From contig JAUNUR010000031.1 of the NCBI GenBank assembly GCA_030538085.1, positions 1-34,002 on the forward strand: DNA of 34,002 nucleotides, given 5' to 3'. Each line of letters begins with the position of its first letter. The first letter of the stretch is position 1. This document shows, in pieces, positions 1-9,118 of this stretch. The notes below the pieces were generated by a model, which was not told the DNA's origin, did no database searches, and saw only the letters and a list, made by a program, of their open reading frames with translations. The stretch comes from Pseudomonadota bacterium. GTDB lineage: Bacteria; Pseudomonadota; Gammaproteobacteria; Burkholderiales; Burkholderiaceae_C. Position numbers and translations under genes: made by a program.

Positions 1-617
<617 letters not shown>

Positions 618-648
618 TGTGACTGCAACGATTGCGCGTCAATTGTGT

Positions 649-677
649 AAAAAGGACGGCTTTTGCCGTCCTTTTTA
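649..677 (+). terminator. Rho-independent terminator of glnA
   Basis: A 12-bp perfect stem (AAAAAGGACGGC / GCCGTCCTTTTT) with a TTTT loop ends in a T run, 31 bp after the glnA stop codon. The A-rich 5' arm could let it act in both directions. Confidence 0.93.
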
Positions 678-781
678 CTGCCCGGGCGGGAACATGGCGT
701 GGTCAACCGGGTCTATTTGCTCGATACTTGATTCTTTAGAACACATGCCGGCCCTGGTTGCCGTATGAAACACGTACCGAC

Positions 782-1294
782 ATGAAATCTCGCCTGCTGA
801 CTTCCTGCCTCTGCCTGGCTGCCGGTTTGCTGGCTGTCGCGGCGGCGCCCGCGTCGGCCCAGGACCGCGTCTACCGCTGCGGTAACGAATACACCAACCA
901 GATCAAGGGCCGCAGCGATTGCAAGCTGGTCGAAGGCGGCAACGTGACCATCGTGCGCGGCACCATGCCCGCGACCGTCTCCGAGAGGCCCGTGCGCAGC
1001 AGCGCCGCGCCGCGCACGGCCAGTGCCGCCCCCGCCGCCCCGCGCATCGACACGCCCGAGCAGCGCGCGCGCGATGCCGACGCCAAGGTCATTCTTGAGC
1101 AGGAACTGCGCCGCGCCGAAACGCGCCAGGCCGAGCTGCTGAAGGAATACAACAATGGCGAGCCCGACAAGATCGGCGGCGAAGCACGCAACTACCAGAA
1201 GTACCTGGATCGCGTGGCCGAGATGAAAGCCGCCGTGGAGCGCAACCAAAGCGACATCGACGGCCTCAAGCGCGAACTCTCCCGTCATCGCTGA
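782..1294 (+). CDS. small secreted protein, possibly DUF4124-like, with coiled-coil C-terminus
   Basis: The protein has about 170 residues. The start at 782 is chosen because the sequence then opens with a textbook signal peptide (MKSR, hydrophobic core, ASAQ cleavage site). A start at 758 would place charged residues ahead of it. The mature N-terminus, VYRCGNEYTNQ...RSDCK, has two cysteines spaced as in the DUF4124 domain. A Pro/Ala-rich linker follows, then a C-terminal half rich in Arg, Glu, Ala and Leu that should form a coiled coil. It probably acts in the periplasm. It lies between glnA and glnL; the same neighbourhood is common in related Burkholderiales (from memory), but its role is unknown. 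The DUF4124 assignment is tentative. Confidence 0.85.
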   Translation: MKSRLLTSCLCLAAGLLAVAAAPASAQDRVYRCGNEYTNQIKGRSDCKLVEGGNVTIVRGTMPATVSERPVRSSAAPRTASAAPAAPRIDTPEQRARDADAKVILEQELRRAETRQAELLKEYNNGEPDKIGGEARNYQKYLDRVAEMKAAVERNQSDIDGLKRELSRHR

Positions 1295-1299
1295 CAGCG

Positions 1300-1319
1300 G
1301 GCCAGCCCCTTGGCTGGCA
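1300..1319 (+). other. short stem-loop after the secreted-protein gene
   Basis: GCCAGCC / GGCTGGC forms a 7-bp perfect stem with a CCTT loop, 6 bp after the stop codon. No T run follows, so it is either a Rho-dependent 3' end structure or without function. The remaining ~170 bp to glnL show nothing clear; I found no convincing sigma-54 promoter there. Confidence 0.4.
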
Positions 1320-1488
1320 CACCGCCATCGGGGGCGAAGGCGCGCTTTCACGTTTCGGATTTTCCGGGTAGGCGTACTGGCCTTGCTTCCTTGATAAGCG
1401 GGCGCGCCGCCCGTGTCTGGCGCGTGGCGGCGGGGCGAAATAGCCTGGCCCATCAACCCCGTGGGCGTGTCTTGCCAACATCCATTCC

Positions 1489-2562
1489 ATGCCCGCGCCC
1501 AGCCGTCTCCATTCCGCGCGTTTCCAGGCATTCAACCTGCTGGCCTCCCTGGTGGCGGTGGTCGATGACGCTGGCACGGTTCTGTTTGTCAACGCAGCAC
1601 TGGAAGACGCCATTGGCCTGTCATGGCGCGGCATCGAAGGCGCGGCGCTGGGCCAGCATTTCACCGATGCCGACGCCCTGAGGCGCGCACTGCAAGGCGC
1701 GCAAGGCAACGAGTTTGCCGCGCTGCGCTACGACGCCCAGCTCAAGCGCCTGGGTAGCGAGCCCTGGCCGGTGCACGTCATCGTGGCGCAGACCGAGCAG
1801 CCGGGCGAGCTGGTGGTGGAGCTGTTGCCGCTGGAGCAGCAGGCCCGCCAGGAGCGCGAAGAGCGCCTGGCCGAGCAGGCGCGCGTCAACAAGGAGTTGT
1901 TTCGCAATCTGGCGCACGAGGTCAAGAACCCGCTGGGCGGCATCCGCGGAGCGGCGCAACTGCTGCAGATGGAGATCGACCGCGGCTTGCACGATTACAC
2001 GCGCGTCATCATCCGCGAAGCCGACCGCCTGCAGGTGCTGGTCGATCGCTTGCTGGAGCCGCACCGCCGGCCATGGCAGGTGGGCGATGTCAACATCCAC
2101 GAGGTCTGCGAGCGGGTGCGCGCGCTGATCCTGGCCGAGTTTCCCAAGGGGCTGCGGGTGGCGCGCGACTACGACGTCTCGATCCCCGAGTTCCGTGGCG
2201 ACCGCGAGCAGCTCATCCAGGCGGTACTGAACATCGCGCACAACGCGGCGCTGGCCTTGAGCGGGCGCATTGAGCAAGGTGACGCCGAGATCGTGCTGCG
2301 CACGCGCGTGCAGCGCCAGATCACGTTCGGCAAGCAGCGCTACAGGCTGGCGCTGGACTTGCACGTCATCGACAACGGCCCCGGCGTGCCGGACGCGATC
2401 AAGGATCGGGTGTTCGCGCCGCTGGTGTCGGGGCGCGAGGGAGGCAGCGGGCTGGGACTGACGCTGGCACAGACCTTCGTGCAGCACCATCATGGCTTGA
2501 TCGAACTGGACAGCGAGCCCGGGCAAACCGATTTCCGTATCCTGATTCCGTTGCCCTATTGA
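1489..2562 (+). CDS. glnL: nitrogen regulation sensor histidine kinase NtrB
   Basis: A soluble two-component kinase of 357 residues that phosphorylates NtrC when nitrogen is limiting and is normally controlled by PII protein. Domains in order: a PAS-like sensor (about 12-110), a DHp domain with the H-box NLAHEVKNPLGG (phosphoacceptor His at residue 143), and a HATPase domain with an N-box (LNIAHNAALAL), G1 (DNGPGVPD) and G2 (GGSGLGL) motifs. There are no membrane segments, as expected for NtrB. Length is normal for the family. The last codons (CCC TAT TGA) coincide with the left end of a family A repeat, so the repeat begins at or inside the stop codon. Normally glnG would follow directly; here about 320 bp of repeat separates them. 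Confidence 0.96.
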   Translation: MPAPSRLHSARFQAFNLLASLVAVVDDAGTVLFVNAALEDAIGLSWRGIEGAALGQHFTDADALRRALQGAQGNEFAALRYDAQLKRLGSEPWPVHVIVAQTEQPGELVVELLPLEQQARQEREERLAEQARVNKELFRNLAHEVKNPLGGIRGAAQLLQMEIDRGLHDYTRVIIREADRLQVLVDRLLEPHRRPWQVGDVNIHEVCERVRALILAEFPKGLRVARDYDVSIPEFRGDREQLIQAVLNIAHNAALALSGRIEQGDAEIVLRTRVQRQITFGKQRYRLALDLHVIDNGPGVPDAIKDRVFAPLVSGREGGSGLGLTLAQTFVQHHHGLIELDSEPGQTDFRILIPLPY

Positions 2563-2835
2563 GCAACCCAACCCCGCCAGCAGGGCCGGTGTGCCTGAAG
2601 AAAATCAATGACTTACAAAACGTTTTCTTGAGAGAGTTTCGTCATTCAGGACAAGCCTATGCCATGCCTTCACCTCATCCCGTCATTGCGGCGAAGGCCG
2701 CAATCCACATGGTGTCCATGGGTCAACACCGTGTCAAAGTGACGCCGCCATGGATTGCGGCCTTCGCCGCAATGACGAGGGAATGTGGGGGGTTCTGATG
2801 ACCCGCGCTGTCGTGATTTTTGAAAACCTCAATAG
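2556..2835 (+). repeat. family A repeat, copy A1 (long form, ~280 bp)
   Basis: Starts CTATTGAG at the glnL stop and ends CTCAATAG, so the tips are inverted repeats. The core holds two arms of a 27-bp inverted repeat (CGTCATTGCGGC... and its reverse complement), each itself an ATTGCGGC-GAAG-GCCGCAAT palindrome, flanking a third small hairpin (CATGGTGT-like). The left ~75 bp (GCAACCCAACCCCGCC... to ...AACGTTTTC) is an extension found only here and in copy A3. It fills the gap between glnL and glnG. No transposase is encoded. Confidence 0.9.
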
Positions 2836-2885
2836 ACGGCATGGTTTTCAGGTGCATGGCAGCAATGGACAAACAGGAACGCAAG

Positions 2886-4370
<1,485 letters not shown>

Positions 4371-4457
4371 CTTGGCGCTTGGTACTTGTCTTCAAAGTCC
4401 TCGCGCCGCGCTTTCATGTGTCGAAATTTCCGTTTCGGCGTACTGTTCAGGTTTTCA

Positions 4458-4671
4458 ACCTATGGAGAGTTTCGTAAGTCAGGACAAGCCTAAGTCATGC
4501 CTTCACCTCATCCCGTCATTGCGGCGAAGGCCGCAATCCACACGGTGTCCGTGGGTCAACACCGTGTCAAGGTGACGCCCCATGGATTGCGGCCTTCGCC
4601 GCAATGACGAGGGGATATGAGGGGATTTTTCTGATGACCCGCGCTGTCGTGATTATTGAAAATATCAATAG
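4458..4671 (+). repeat. family A repeat, copy A2 (short form, ~213 bp)
   Basis: The left end reads AACCTATGGAGAGTTTCG (one mismatch to the usual CTATTGAG) and the right end GAAAATATCAATAG. The two 27-bp arms are at 4514-4540 and 4583-4609, an exact inverted repeat. A third hairpin CACGGTGT / ACACCGTG lies between them at 4541-4566. It occupies most of the 372-bp gap between glnG and the SagB-like gene. The first ~85 bp of that gap (4371-4457) show nothing recognisable. Confidence 0.92.
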
Positions 4672-4741
4672 TCACTCGCGCTGATCTGGCTGGGCGGCAC
4701 GACTTTGGCACCATGAGCCGCCGCCTGGCCGCTGCGCCGCT

Positions 4742-5488
4742 TCAGTGCTTCTTGGCGGGCGCGCCGCAGGCGTACACGATGACCGCGGGCCAGCCCCGTC
4801 CGTCCAGGCCGAACAGGCGCAGCAGCGCGTCGTCGTGGTACGAGCCGATAGGCACGCCCGCCAGGCCCAGCTCGGCCGCTTGCAGCGCCAGCGCGCCCAT
4901 CATGGCGCCGGCTTCCAGCAGCAGAAAGCGGCCGCCGCGTTCGCCGTACTTGCGCTGCAAGGCGTCGCTGGCGGCGGCCAGCAGCCACACGCTGGCCGGC
5001 GGCGTGGGCCAGTCGACCCCCAGGGCGCGGGCCATGTCGGGCCAGGGTGGTACCGGGCCCAGCGGCGTGAGCGCGTGGGTGGTCGGCGCATAGGCCACGC
5101 GCTGGCCCGCCAGTTCAGCCACGCCGGTCACCGCGTACAGCGCGCCCCAGGCCAGCAGCGGGTATTTGGCGCCGCCCGAGGGCAGGTGGCGCGTGCCGTC
5201 GGGCCGCGCGGCCAGCGGCAGCAGCAGGGTGCTGAGCTGCGCGGGCGTGAGCGGCGCCGGGCCAAAGGCGCGCCCGCTGGCCCGGCGCCCGTACAGCGGC
5301 GCCAGCGCCGACCGCGGCGGCGGCAGTGGCATGGCGGCCCGTGCATGGCGCGGCTGGGGGGCGCTGGCGGGACGAGCGGCGTCACGGCCGATGCGCTCGG
5401 CCATGCGCTCGGCCTGCGTGGGGTTGAGCGTGCCGTTCAACCAGAAGCGGTCGAACAGCGGTGCGGGGTCGTCGGCGGGCGCGGTCAT
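4742..5488 (-). CDS. SagB-type azoline dehydrogenase (nitroreductase fold)
   Basis: A protein of 248 residues. In TOMM pathways this FMN enzyme oxidises thiazolines/oxazolines to thiazoles/oxazoles. Family signatures: RRASGRAFG (residues 68-76, FMN phosphate contacts in the family), the LPSGGAKYPLLAWGALYAV block (102-120) typical of SagB proteins, THALTPL after it, and YGERGGRFLLLEAGAMMGAL (181-200). The start at 5488 (MTAPADD) is chosen because its ATG overlaps the stop of the upstream YcaO gene by 4 bp (ATGA), implying translational coupling. It is the last gene of the minus-strand cluster. A plain nitroreductase is the alternative, but adjacency to YcaO and an E1-like gene argues for SagB. 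Activity of this copy is inferred. Confidence 0.85.
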   Translation of the reverse strand: MTAPADDPAPLFDRFWLNGTLNPTQAERMAERIGRDAARPASAPQPRHARAAMPLPPPRSALAPLYGRRASGRAFGPAPLTPAQLSTLLLPLAARPDGTRHLPSGGAKYPLLAWGALYAVTGVAELAGQRVAYAPTTHALTPLGPVPPWPDMARALGVDWPTPPASVWLLAAASDALQRKYGERGGRFLLLEAGAMMGALALQAAELGLAGVPIGSYHDDALLRLFGLDGRGWPAVIVYACGAPAKKH

Positions 5489-6777
5489 CCAAGCGGGTGC
5501 GGCAGCGGGTTGGGAAAAGCGGTGTGCCGCCGGGCACCGGGGTAGCGCCATTCGGCGTCGTCGGTGCGTCCGCCCAGAAAAGGCGCGCGCTCATCGGCGT
5601 GCAGGGCGCTCAACTGGGGCGAGAGCGCGCGCATCACCACCAGGCCGGTGGCAGCCACGTCGGTGGTGGTCAGATCGCGGTACAGCACCTGAATGCCATG
5701 GGCGCGCAGCGCGGCCTGCAAGACCTGCAATTGCGCCAGCGGCGTGGCGGGTGGCGTGGCGGTTTCGGGCGGCGGCTGCCAGGGCGCGCGGTGTGCCAGC
5801 AGGGCGGTGCGCGGCCACAGCTCGGGCCGCAGGGTGTAGAAGGCCGCGTGTTCGTCGAACCGGCGCAGTTCGGCTGGCTCGGTGGGCAGCGGATGGGCGC
5901 GCGCGGCGCCTTGTGTGAGGTGCCGCACATAGGCCAGGCTTTGCGCCCATTCCTGTGCGGCCTTGTGCAACGCATCGGCCCGCGTGGCCCGGCAGGCCAT
6001 GCCCAGCACCGGCCGTGGGCGCCCATCGCAGGCGATGCTGCCGGCCACGGCCACGACGGGGTGCGGGTTCCAGCGCTGCGTCAGATCGAACGCGTGTACT
6101 TGCCCATCGTGCCCATCCAGCGCGGCGATGGCGTGGCGCCAGCCCTCGGGCAAGGCGATTTCACGCCCACCCAGTCCGCACAGCCAGGTGACGGTGAGCG
6201 CATCACGCTCCAGCAGTTCCTGTACCGCGCGCAGCAGCGCCAGCCAGGGGCCTTGCGTGCCCGCGCGCTGCGCGGCCAGCCCGCTGCTGGTGGACGGCAG
6301 GCGCGCGCTGCCCATGCGCGGGCCCAGGCCCACCAGCTCTTGCGGAACCCACAGGCGCCGGTTGTCGTGCAGGCACCAGACGGGGGCGAACCAGTCGTCG
6401 GGGCCGGCATGCAGCGGCCATTGAAAGCCGGGCGTGTGGCGTTGGGCGTCGGAAAACAGGGCGAAGGCCGGTTCGTCCAGACGCTCCTGCGCTGGCAGGC
6501 TGGCGCGGCGGCGCAGCGGTAGCGGCACCTGGGCGGCCGCCAGGCGTTCCAGCGCCTCGGCGATGGCGCCGGCTTCGGCCTCGTGCGCGTTGGCCGCCAC
6601 GGCGCCAGAAGGCGTTTGCCAGGCGTTGGAGCGGTCGGCTGGCACGCTGGCGTTGACCAGGTGGGGTACATCACAAGACTCGGGCGCCAGCCGGTGCACC
6701 GCCGGCACCAGGCCGGCGCGCGCGCTGGCGGCGCGCCGCAGCAGATGACGTGACAGCGGTGGCGCGGTGGTGCTCAT
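5485..6777 (-). CDS. YcaO-domain protein, probable TOMM cyclodehydratase subunit
   Basis: A protein of 430 residues. YcaO enzymes use ATP to activate a backbone amide so that Cys/Ser/Thr side chains cyclise to azolines. Visible signatures: AGAIAEALERLAA (69-81, the Sx3ExxER-like ATP-binding helix), SGLAAQRAGTQGPWLALLRA (165-184) and VQELLERDAL (185-194, the ELxERDA motif). Late in the chain RDLTTTDVAATGLVVMRALS (367-386) matches the typical dlT.dv..Gl.Vvra segment. The last residues PNPLPHP (422-428) form a PxPxPxP tail like the proline-rich C-terminus important in TOMM YcaO proteins. The start at 6777 is chosen over the upstream codon at 6807, which lies in repeat B1; a weak GGA precedes it. 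The gene is 4-bp coupled to the dehydrogenase. Confidence 0.88.
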   Translation of the reverse strand: MSTTAPPLSRHLLRRAASARAGLVPAVHRLAPESCDVPHLVNASVPADRSNAWQTPSGAVAANAHEAEAGAIAEALERLAAAQVPLPLRRRASLPAQERLDEPAFALFSDAQRHTPGFQWPLHAGPDDWFAPVWCLHDNRRLWVPQELVGLGPRMGSARLPSTSSGLAAQRAGTQGPWLALLRAVQELLERDALTVTWLCGLGGREIALPEGWRHAIAALDGHDGQVHAFDLTQRWNPHPVVAVAGSIACDGRPRPVLGMACRATRADALHKAAQEWAQSLAYVRHLTQGAARAHPLPTEPAELRRFDEHAAFYTLRPELWPRTALLAHRAPWQPPPETATPPATPLAQLQVLQAALRAHGIQVLYRDLTTTDVAATGLVVMRALSPQLSALHADERAPFLGGRTDDAEWRYPGARRHTAFPNPLPHPLG

Positions 6778-6784
6778 TCCAATT

Positions 6785-6953
6785 TCAGAGGTTGTCCTCA
6801 AATTCATCGCGGTAAGCGATTGCCCCGGATCGGGTGTGCTGCAAGGCGCATTTCGCAGCCAATAGCCTGTGCTATTGGCAAGGGATGCAACGCCGCAGGG
6901 CGCCCGAGACCGGGGACAAGCACGGCGCGAGGTGTTTGGGGACAGCCTCTCGG
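6785..6953. repeat. family B repeat, copy B1 (complete, ~169 bp)
   Basis: The left end CAGAGGTTGTCCTCAAA and right end TTTGGGGACAGCCTCT are imperfect inverted repeats (14 of 16). Inside is a CCAATAGC-CTGT-GCTATTGG hairpin (near 6860-6880). The same sequence recurs at 33893-34002 and, shortened and inverted, at 15891-15937. It begins 8 bp upstream of the YcaO start codon, so it separates YcaO from the upstream cluster genes. Confidence 0.88.
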
Positions 6954-6971
6954 ATCAACGCCGCAATACCT

Positions 6972-7051
6972 TGTCATTGCTGCGAAGGCCGGAATCCAGA
7001 CGGCGTGTGCGGGGAAAAACATGGATCCTGCGGCCTTCGCGTGGATGACGG
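6972..7051. repeat. degenerate family A core
   Basis: TGTCATTGCTGCGAAGGCCGGAATCCA on the left and GGATCCTGCGGCCTTCGC...GGATGACGG on the right resemble the two arms of the family A core with several mismatches. The CTATTGA ends are missing. It directly follows repeat B1, so the 302-bp gap between the YcaO gene and its upstream neighbour is almost wholly repeat. Confidence 0.65.
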
Positions 7052-7079
7052 TTATTGACGCCTTGACGTGGAAATGGAA

Positions 7080-7565
7080 TCAGCTCAGCCACGCCAGCAT
7101 CTCAAGCACGCTGACCGCCAGGGCCAGAACCAGCAAGCCGATGCCAATGGCCACGCCCTTGCCCGGGCGGCCTTGTGTGGCGCCGTAAACGTAGGCCGAG
7201 ATGGCAACGAAGCCACCCACTGCCAGCAGCAGCGCCAGGCCGACAAGCTGCGCGTCTGCCTGGAACGACAAGCCAACCAGCGCCAGCAGCGCAGGGGCCG
7301 TGGCCCAGCCCAGCAGGCGCGCTCTGATGGTGCCGAGCTTGCGGTGGGGCTGAGGTGGTTCAGGTGGCGCGGCATGGCTGGTGTTGTCTGCCGTGCCCTG
7401 GCCTTTGGCCGCGCTGGCGAAGACCTCGCCAGCCAGCACGCTGGTGCCCAGCAGCGTGACCACGCAGGACGAGCAGGTGGTGGAGGTGGAGCCACCGCCG
7501 GCCACCGCGTGGGCGTCGGGGGCGACACGTGCTTGCGGATCGAACTGGTCGGGAAGGCGAAGCAT
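7080..7565 (-). CDS. membrane protein with N-terminal CSSC segment; candidate TOMM precursor
   Basis: I do not recognise the family. The 161-residue product has a hydrophilic N-terminus with VAGGG at 21-25, then STSTTCSSC (26-34), a run of Ser, Thr and Cys suited to azole formation, then VVTLLGTSVLAG. A Pro-rich linker (about 59-75) follows, and then three likely membrane helices (about 83-101, 107-128 and 137-160). It starts 20 bp after the stop of the E1-like gene and precedes YcaO on the same strand, so it sits where a TOMM precursor gene often lies. The GGG could mark a leader/core boundary. A precursor fused to a membrane domain would be unusual. Alternatives are an immunity or export protein, or a membrane protein whose CSSC pair binds metal or forms a disulphide. 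That it is a real gene is well supported; its role is inference. Confidence 0.75.
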   Translation of the reverse strand: MLRLPDQFDPQARVAPDAHAVAGGGSTSTTCSSCVVTLLGTSVLAGEVFASAAKGQGTADNTSHAAPPEPPQPHRKLGTIRARLLGWATAPALLALVGLSFQADAQLVGLALLLAVGGFVAISAYVYGATQGRPGKGVAIGIGLLVLALAVSVLEMLAWLS

Positions 7566-7585
7566 GCGCGGGCTTTCAGGTCAGG

Positions 7586-8395
7586 TTAGGTCAGGGCGGG
7601 GGCGGCCCAGGGCAAATCGAGCCGGCCGCTGGTGGCTGGCTCGGGCAAGGCGCTGGCGCCGCACACCGGGCAGTGCGGCTGGCGGTACACCGCTTCGCGC
7701 TGGCTGGTCAGGGTGTGCAGGTTCAGGCTGGTGGTCTGTTCGATCCAGGCCAGCCGCGTGCGCTGGCCCGTGCTGGCGTGCAGAGCCTGTGCCAGCAGGG
7801 CGGCCACCAGCGGCCAGGCGGCCTGCGCGGCGGGTACCGGGGGCAGGGGCGCCTCGCCCCAGCGGTGCGCGATGCGGTGGCCCAGACAGGCCACGCACGC
7901 CGTGTCGCCGGGCACCACCAGCGGGCCAATGCACAGCGTGTGATGGTGCGCCAGATCCACCAGCAGGTGCGTGCCGCGTGGGGGCGCTTGCTGGTAGGCC
8001 GCCAGCGCCTGTGGCCAAGGGGCGTTGCTGCGGATCACCACGGTGAGGCGCGTGTCATCGCCTGCATCGTCGTCCGTGGTCAGCTCCAGCCCTGGCAGCG
8101 CGGTCAGCGCGGCCTGCAGCGCTGGCAGCGGCTCGCCCAGCCAGTGCAAGACCAGCCGTGCAGGGGTAGTCAAGGCGCTGGCCGGCACCAGTGCGCCGAC
8201 ATGCCGCAATTGCCGCACGGCGGCGGCGGTGCGGGCATCGGCCAGCAGGGCTTGCCAGCGGGACGGCTGGGTTTCAGGCGCTGCATGCCAGGCGGCCAGC
8301 ACGGCCTGCGCGGCGGTGGTGTCGGGCAGTTCGTCGAGCCAGTAGCTTTCGTCGGCACCGCCGGACAGCAGCAGGCTGGTATCGACCAGCGACAA
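7586..8395 (-). CDS. E1-like / TOMM precursor leader-binding (cyclodehydratase partner) protein
   Basis: About 269 residues from the TTG at 8395. In TOMM systems such proteins bind the precursor's leader peptide and present it to YcaO. The best signature is CIGPLVVPGDTACVACLGHR (about 155-174), matching the 'GPlf.PG.t.C..Cl..R' hallmark of the cyclodehydratase/E1-like family. A second Cys pair, CPVC (242-245), probably completes a zinc site with Cys167/Cys170. The protein is shorter than full-length fused E1-YcaO proteins, fitting a stand-alone partner. The start is uncertain: there is no in-frame ATG near 8400. TTG codons at 8395, 8443 and 8452 are possible, and an ATG at 8420 is in another frame. 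It is first in the minus-strand cluster and divergent from the PAP2 gene. Confidence 0.8.
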   Translation of the reverse strand: MSLVDTSLLLSGGADESYWLDELPDTTAAQAVLAAWHAAPETQPSRWQALLADARTAAAVRQLRHVGALVPASALTTPARLVLHWLGEPLPALQAALTALPGLELTTDDDAGDDTRLTVVIRSNAPWPQALAAYQQAPPRGTHLLVDLAHHHTLCIGPLVVPGDTACVACLGHRIAHRWGEAPLPPVPAAQAAWPLVAALLAQALHASTGQRTRLAWIEQTTSLNLHTLTSQREAVYRQPHCPVCGASALPEPATSGRLDLPWAAPALT

Positions 8396-8431
8396 TGTCC
8401 AGCACGGACTGTGTATCCATGAAGGTGGCGG

Positions 8432-9112
8432 GTGACGAGGCAAGGCGGACAAGAAGATGGAGTGAGCGGTTGGCCGACCCAGGCGGACGGCAAGCCAACA
8501 TACCCGGTGGGTCGGGCCATGGCCTGGCTGGCGCTGCTGGGCGCTGTGTTCGTGCTGGGCTACTCTAGCACCAACGCCCGCGCCGCCTTGCTGCCCACGG
8601 TGGCGCGCCTGGGCGGCCCGTGGGACGCATGGCTGCCGTTCTGGCCCTGGACGCTGCTGCCCTATCTGAGCCTGAACCTGATCTACCCGTGCGCTTTGCT
8701 GGCGCAGCCCACGCGCGCGGCGCTGGACCGCTTGGCATTGCGCCTGGCAGCCGTGCAACTGGCGTGCCTGGCAGTGTTCTGGCTGTGGCCCACGGGCGCC
8801 ACGCGCCAGCCGCCCGCGCTGACCGGGCCGTGGGGCTTGTTGTATGCGCAATTGCGCGCGTTCGAGCAGCCATTCAATCTCTTCCCCTCGCTGCACGTGG
8901 CCGTGCTGGTGCTGGCCTGGCACGCGCTGACGCCCGCGTTGCCAGCGGTGGCGCGCTGGGCATGGCACGGCTGGTGCGTGCTCATCCTGGTGTCCACGCT
9001 CACCACCTGGCAGCACGATCTGATCGACGTGGCGGGCGGCTTGGCCGTGGGCCTGGTGGCGCTTGCCTGGCGGCCACCCCGAATCAAGCGGTGCTTGTCC
9101 GGGGTCGGATAG
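8432..9112 (+). CDS. PAP2-family membrane phosphatase / phosphotransferase
   Basis: Up to 226 residues with about five or six hydrophobic helices. It belongs to the PAP2 branch related to inositol-phosphorylceramide synthase and bacterial 'PAP2/dual-specificity phosphatase' proteins. WLPFWPWTLLPYLSLNLIY (about 69-87) is the typical N-terminal block. The active-site motifs are FPSLHVAV and TLTTWQHDLIDVAGG, each with a catalytic His. The substrate is probably a lipid phosphate in the inner membrane. The GTG at 8432 has AAGG 6 bp upstream and is taken as the start; a GTG at 8462 or ATG at 8519 (just before the first helix) are alternatives. It is divergent from the TOMM-like cluster with 36 bp or less between starts, so the two may share a control region. 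Confidence 0.85.
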   Translation: MTRQGGQEDGVSGWPTQADGKPTYPVGRAMAWLALLGAVFVLGYSSTNARAALLPTVARLGGPWDAWLPFWPWTLLPYLSLNLIYPCALLAQPTRAALDRLALRLAAVQLACLAVFWLWPTGATRQPPALTGPWGLLYAQLRAFEQPFNLFPSLHVAVLVLAWHALTPALPAVARWAWHGWCVLILVSTLTTWQHDLIDVAGGLAVGLVALAWRPPRIKRCLSGVG

Positions 9113-9118
9113 CTGGCA

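Noticed and set aside
1295-1488. Sigma-54 (-24/-12) promoter ahead of glnL
   Set aside because: TGGCAC occurs at 1315-1320, but the matching GC element at correct spacing is missing.
713-1531. A 272-residue minus-strand frame covering the small secreted-protein gene
   Set aside because: Low-complexity Gly/Ala/Arg composition; the plus-strand frame has a signal peptide and normal composition.
4458-4671. Evenly structured repeats as a possible CRISPR array
   Set aside because: Copies are dispersed over the window rather than in tandem with spacers, and no cas gene is present.
8396-9016. Upstream extension of the E1-like frame to 9016
   Set aside because: It would run antisense through the PAP2 gene, and the extra residues look like reverse-frame translation.
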